A stretch of 24,654 bases of DNA. Origin: Anaerolineae bacterium (lineage in GTDB: Bacteria > Chloroflexota > Anaerolineae > Anaerolineales > E44-bin32). Below the pieces are notes generated by a model. The model was not told the origin of the DNA, ran no database searches, and saw only the letters and a list, made by a program, of their open reading frames with translations. Positions 21,964-24,654 of this stretch are shown here, in pieces. Where the stretch lies: NCBI GenBank assembly GCA_030598885.1, contig JAUVOZ010000006.1:1-24654 (forward strand), in the 5' to 3' direction. The number at the start of each line of letters is the position of its first letter. The first letter of the stretch is position 1. The position numbers and the translations under genes were made by a program.

Positions 21964-24357
21964 ATGCGTGAATGGTCCATACCTACCGACGGCCCGTTAT
22001 CGTTGCGAATCGCCGCCGATGCGCGCCTGACAGTCCCCGACTATACCGACGATCAAATCTGGGAATTGGCCTTGGAGGGAGGTGAACCTCCAGCGGTCGC
22101 ATTGCAGACCACATATGGCCTGCGTGCGCACAGTATGCGTATTTTCCCTGGGTTTGGTTGGGGTCAAGCAAGCGTTACTGATCCAGCCCAATTCGCCTCA
22201 CCCCCGATTGTTCAAGGTTTCCTGCCAAATTACCTGCGGGTCAAGTTCACCCCCTTTACCGACCTTCATGTTCAAGCAGAATATTGGGTGGCTGACTCGC
22301 ATCGTCTAGCGGGTCGCTTTACCCTGCGTAACCTTGGCTCAGAGGAGAGGTCAGTGCGGTTGCGCCTGCATGCCTTGCTCCGTCCGGGTGAGAATTCGCA
22401 GATGATGGGAGGAATGAACTACGAAGGTGTGACAGTACTCACCGGGCTGACAGGCTCTATAAGACCGGTTGTCTTCCTTTCGGGAGGGGCATGGGTGGAG
22501 CAGGAAGTTCACCCGGCTCTGACTGTGTCTCACTCATTAGCTCCAGGCGCTAGCAAGGCTTGGGTGTGGGCACACGCTGGATTGCGCGATCACGAAGCAT
22601 CGTTTGAAGCCGTGCGGTCCCTTGTGGCCCATCCCTGGGATGCCGAGGTTGCACGGCTGGAGCTAGTGGGGGCTTCAACCGTGGATATTCATACAGGCGA
22701 ACCCGATTGGGATGTCGCACTGGCACTTGCCCAGAAAGTGGCGTTGGCCGGTTATGTTGGGCCGACCCGACATCTTCCACACCCCTCTTTCGTGCTTACC
22801 CGCTTGCCGGACCGAGGCTATTCTGATCGTGGTGATGGCAAGGATTACGATTGGCAGTGGGATGGTCAGATGGCAGCCCCTGCGTACATAAACCTGCCAC
22901 AAATCCTACCTATTGCGCCTGAAATGGCGATGGGCGTTTTGCATAACTATCTGGCGACCAGAGAAGCGGATGGTTCGATCGACTGGAAGCCCGGTCTTGG
23001 GGGCCAGCGTAATGGCGCTTTGTCTATCCCGCTCCTGGCTACGCTTGCCTGGAAGATCTACCAACATACAGAAGACCGCTTATTTATTGAAGACGTCTTC
23101 CCATCGTTGCTGGAATTCCTCGACTCCTGGTTCACTAAGAAACACGACCGTGATCAAGACGGTCATCCGGAATGGGAGCATACGGTCCACACTGCGTTTG
23201 ATGATTTCCCCTCGTTCGTTCGATGGCGTCGATGGGGGCAGCGATTGGATATAACCAAGGCCGAGACTCCCGATTTGGCTGCTTATCTCTATCGAGAGTG
23301 TCGCTCGTTGATTGAGATGGCCGATGTACTCGGTCAAGAAGAGGTTGTGTCGGAATTGGATGCAAGAGCCACCCGGCTACGGGCAGCAGTCGAAGCCAGT
23401 TGGTCTGACGAAACCGTCTCCTACCACCACGTCGATCGGGACCTTCACGTCCCGGTTCCTGGGGGCATCTTGGGGAAGGGAGTAGGTCAATTCACACTCG
23501 AGATCGAGCGCACCTTTAACCCATCGGTACGGGTGTTGGTCCGCTCAAGCGGTGCAGAGGGTCTTTCGCACGCGATCAAAGTCTTCATCCATGGACGGGG
23601 ACGTCGTGGCCGACATCGAGTGGAGCGGTTGACCGAGCGTCATTTCCAATGGTTTTGGGAGTTTGGAGCTGGGACGACAAATAAAACCTACGCTGAGATC
23701 GAGCGGATCGAGGTGCGCGGCCTGAGTGACGAGTTCGAAACCGAATTGTGGGTAGCCGACTATACCCGTCAAGATCAAACACTTCTTATCCCTCTGTGGG
23801 CAGGTATCCCCGACTCTGAGCGCGCACAGCGTTTGGTTCGAGAGACATTACTCGACCCCGAGCGTTACTGGCGAGCCTATGGAGTTCCGAGTTCCTCTGC
23901 GCTGGACCCATCCTACGCGCCAGACAATCGACAGGGCTCAGGTGGGGTGTGGATGTTTTGGAATACTATGCTGGGAGAGGGGTTGGTCGATTATGGTTAT
24001 CTGGATGAGGCGGCAGATCTGGTGCGGCGTTTGATGGAAGCGACACTCCATGCCCTCCGGGTCGATAAAGCTTTTCGCCAGGCATATAATGCCGACAAAC
24101 CGGAAGGTCTCGGTGAACGAGACCACCTTTGTGGTGTGGCTCCAGTCCACCTCTTCCTCTATGTTCTTGGTGTACGATTGATATCGCCTCGAAAGGTCTG
24201 GATACGTGGTCGCAACCCGTTCCCCTGGCCGGTTATCCTGCGCTGGCGAGGTTTAAGGCTTGAGTGCTTGAGTGATCGAACGGTAGTTACCTTCCCTGAT
24301 GGACAGTTGGTTGAGGTGGAGGGGGAGGAACCCCAAATTGTCGAACAGATCAACTAA
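21964..24357 (+). CDS. (alpha/alpha)6-barrel glycoside hydrolase (GH63/MGH1-like)
   Basis: A 797-residue protein without a signal peptide, so cytoplasmic. Residues 1-230 are strand-rich, like the N-terminal sandwich of clan GH-G/GH-L enzymes. From about 245 comes a helical barrel with typical segments: YDWQWDGQM near 300, DGSIDWKPG near 338, HDRDQDGHPEWEHT near 397, then WRAYGVPSSSALDPSY near 640 and SGGVWMFWNTMLGEGLVDYGY near 660. These resemble GH63, mannosylglycerate hydrolase and trehalase-like proteins. Acidic residues in the DQDGHPEWE segment are candidates for catalysis, but I cannot assign acid and base with certainty. Between about 500 and 610 the barrel is interrupted by a strand-rich segment (LEIERTFNPSVRVLVRSS to FETELWVADYT). 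A cytoplasmic role in sugar or compatible-solute turnover is inference. Confidence 0.8.
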   Translation: MREWSIPTDGPLSLRIAADARLTVPDYTDDQIWELALEGGEPPAVALQTTYGLRAHSMRIFPGFGWGQASVTDPAQFASPPIVQGFLPNYLRVKFTPFTDLHVQAEYWVADSHRLAGRFTLRNLGSEERSVRLRLHALLRPGENSQMMGGMNYEGVTVLTGLTGSIRPVVFLSGGAWVEQEVHPALTVSHSLAPGASKAWVWAHAGLRDHEASFEAVRSLVAHPWDAEVARLELVGASTVDIHTGEPDWDVALALAQKVALAGYVGPTRHLPHPSFVLTRLPDRGYSDRGDGKDYDWQWDGQMAAPAYINLPQILPIAPEMAMGVLHNYLATREADGSIDWKPGLGGQRNGALSIPLLATLAWKIYQHTEDRLFIEDVFPSLLEFLDSWFTKKHDRDQDGHPEWEHTVHTAFDDFPSFVRWRRWGQRLDITKAETPDLAAYLYRECRSLIEMADVLGQEEVVSELDARATRLRAAVEASWSDETVSYHHVDRDLHVPVPGGILGKGVGQFTLEIERTFNPSVRVLVRSSGAEGLSHAIKVFIHGRGRRGRHRVERLTERHFQWFWEFGAGTTNKTYAEIERIEVRGLSDEFETELWVADYTRQDQTLLIPLWAGIPDSERAQRLVRETLLDPERYWRAYGVPSSSALDPSYAPDNRQGSGGVWMFWNTMLGEGLVDYGYLDEAADLVRRLMEATLHALRVDKAFRQAYNADKPEGLGERDHLCGVAPVHLFLYVLGVRLISPRKVWIRGRNPFPWPVILRWRGLRLECLSDRTVVTFPDGQLVEVEGEEPQIVEQIN

Positions 24358-24462
24358 AGTGAGGGAAATTCTTACTGATATGAGTGTGGTGTGATCCTCG
24401 TTAGATTGTCGATCCAACCCCCATTTCTCCAAAACTAGAGAGCGCTTTTTCTTAGTAGTCTC

Positions 24463-24654
24463 TTATCTAACCTCATTAACCTTGGGGAACCATAGTTGAC
24501 CGATGACTGTGAGCAGGGTGCATAAAGCGGCTGATAGCAATACTGCATTGGGCGCGCTAAAACGATCGCCCAACGCTCCGATCAGCAGCGAGCCCAGTGG
24601 CCAGAATCCACCCAGAGCCCAGGTGAAGGTGCTCATCACCCGCCCGCGTAATTC
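24463..24654 (-). CDS. MFS transporter, C-terminal 63 residues only
   Basis: The frame enters from beyond the window and ends at a TAA. The visible part begins with ELRGRVMSTFTWALGGFWPLG, followed by LLIGALGDRFSAPNAVLLSAA and a last hydrophobic helix ending in a short charged tail. The RGRVMS...PLG...LIGxLxDRF pattern is typical of the loop and last helices of MFS_3-type (EntS-like) exporters. The start and first ten or so helices lie outside. It converges on the glycoside hydrolase gene; the 105 bases between them hold a weak AGAGA/TCTCT inverted repeat but no clear terminator. Confidence 0.85.
   Translation of the reverse strand, partial: ELRGRVMSTFTWALGGFWPLGSLLIGALGDRFSAPNAVLLSAALCTLLTVIGQLWFPKVNEVR

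Overview
The window looks like chromosomal sequence of a bacterium from the Chloroflexota, most likely an Anaerolineae-type lineage. This placement is inference. It rests on the gene mix (PATAN/DUF4388 + small GTPase + V4R cluster, DUF3048 lipoprotein, paired UPF0316 membrane proteins, LutA with a LutB-LutC fusion) and on the Thr/Pro/Ser-rich tail of the class A penicillin-binding protein. No rRNA, tRNA, CRISPR array, insertion sequence or phage gene was seen. No stretch longer than 300 bases is left without a gene or a recognisable regulatory element.

Layout. (1) 1-683, minus: 5' part of thiamine pyrophosphokinase under a TPP riboswitch, with a visible translational expression platform and a good promoter. 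(2) 754-3011, minus: a signalling cluster of a DUF4388/PATAN protein, a Ras/MglA-like GTPase and a V4R protein. (3) 3258-4448, plus: a DUF3048 (YerB-like) lipoprotein ending at a strong inverted repeat. (4) 4561-5704, minus: two tandem UPF0316 (DUF5698/DUF2179) membrane paralogues. (5) 5929-8696, plus: lutA and a lutB-lutC fusion for lactate oxidation, overlapping by ATGA. (6) 8791-13331, minus: LmbE/PIG-L deacetylase, YjbQ-family protein, membrane diguanylate cyclase, 3-methyladenine DNA glycosylase and NAD-sugar epimerase. (7) 13440-17829, plus: a secreted or anchored HExxH protein, a 741-residue degenerate DNA-methyltransferase-like protein, a 15-codon leader peptide and a divergent PlsY. 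(8) 17954-21852, minus: a large PBP1A and a MaoC-type hydratase. (9) 21964-24357, plus: an (alpha/alpha)6-barrel glycoside hydrolase. (10) 24463-24654, minus: the C-terminus of an MFS exporter.

How it works together. Most of the window is housekeeping and envelope biology: thiamine cofactor supply, lactate oxidation, phospholipid and peptidoglycan synthesis, base-excision repair, sugar-nucleotide chemistry. The two signalling parts are the GTPase cluster and a single GGDEF enzyme.

The most notable patterns are these. First, seven genes have a sigma70-like -10 hexamer ending only 6-8 bases before the start codon and no Shine-Dalgarno sequence, which predicts leaderless mRNAs. The other genes mostly have clear Shine-Dalgarno sites, so the window uses two modes of translation start. 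Second, a V4R protein, the prokaryotic relative of the TRAPP subunit Bet3, sits with a Ras-like GTPase. Third, there is a methyltransferase-like protein whose catalytic motif IV is destroyed although the fold pattern and a zinc ribbon remain. Fourth, the PlsY homologue lacks several hallmark residues and follows a leader ORF by a TAA-ATG junction.
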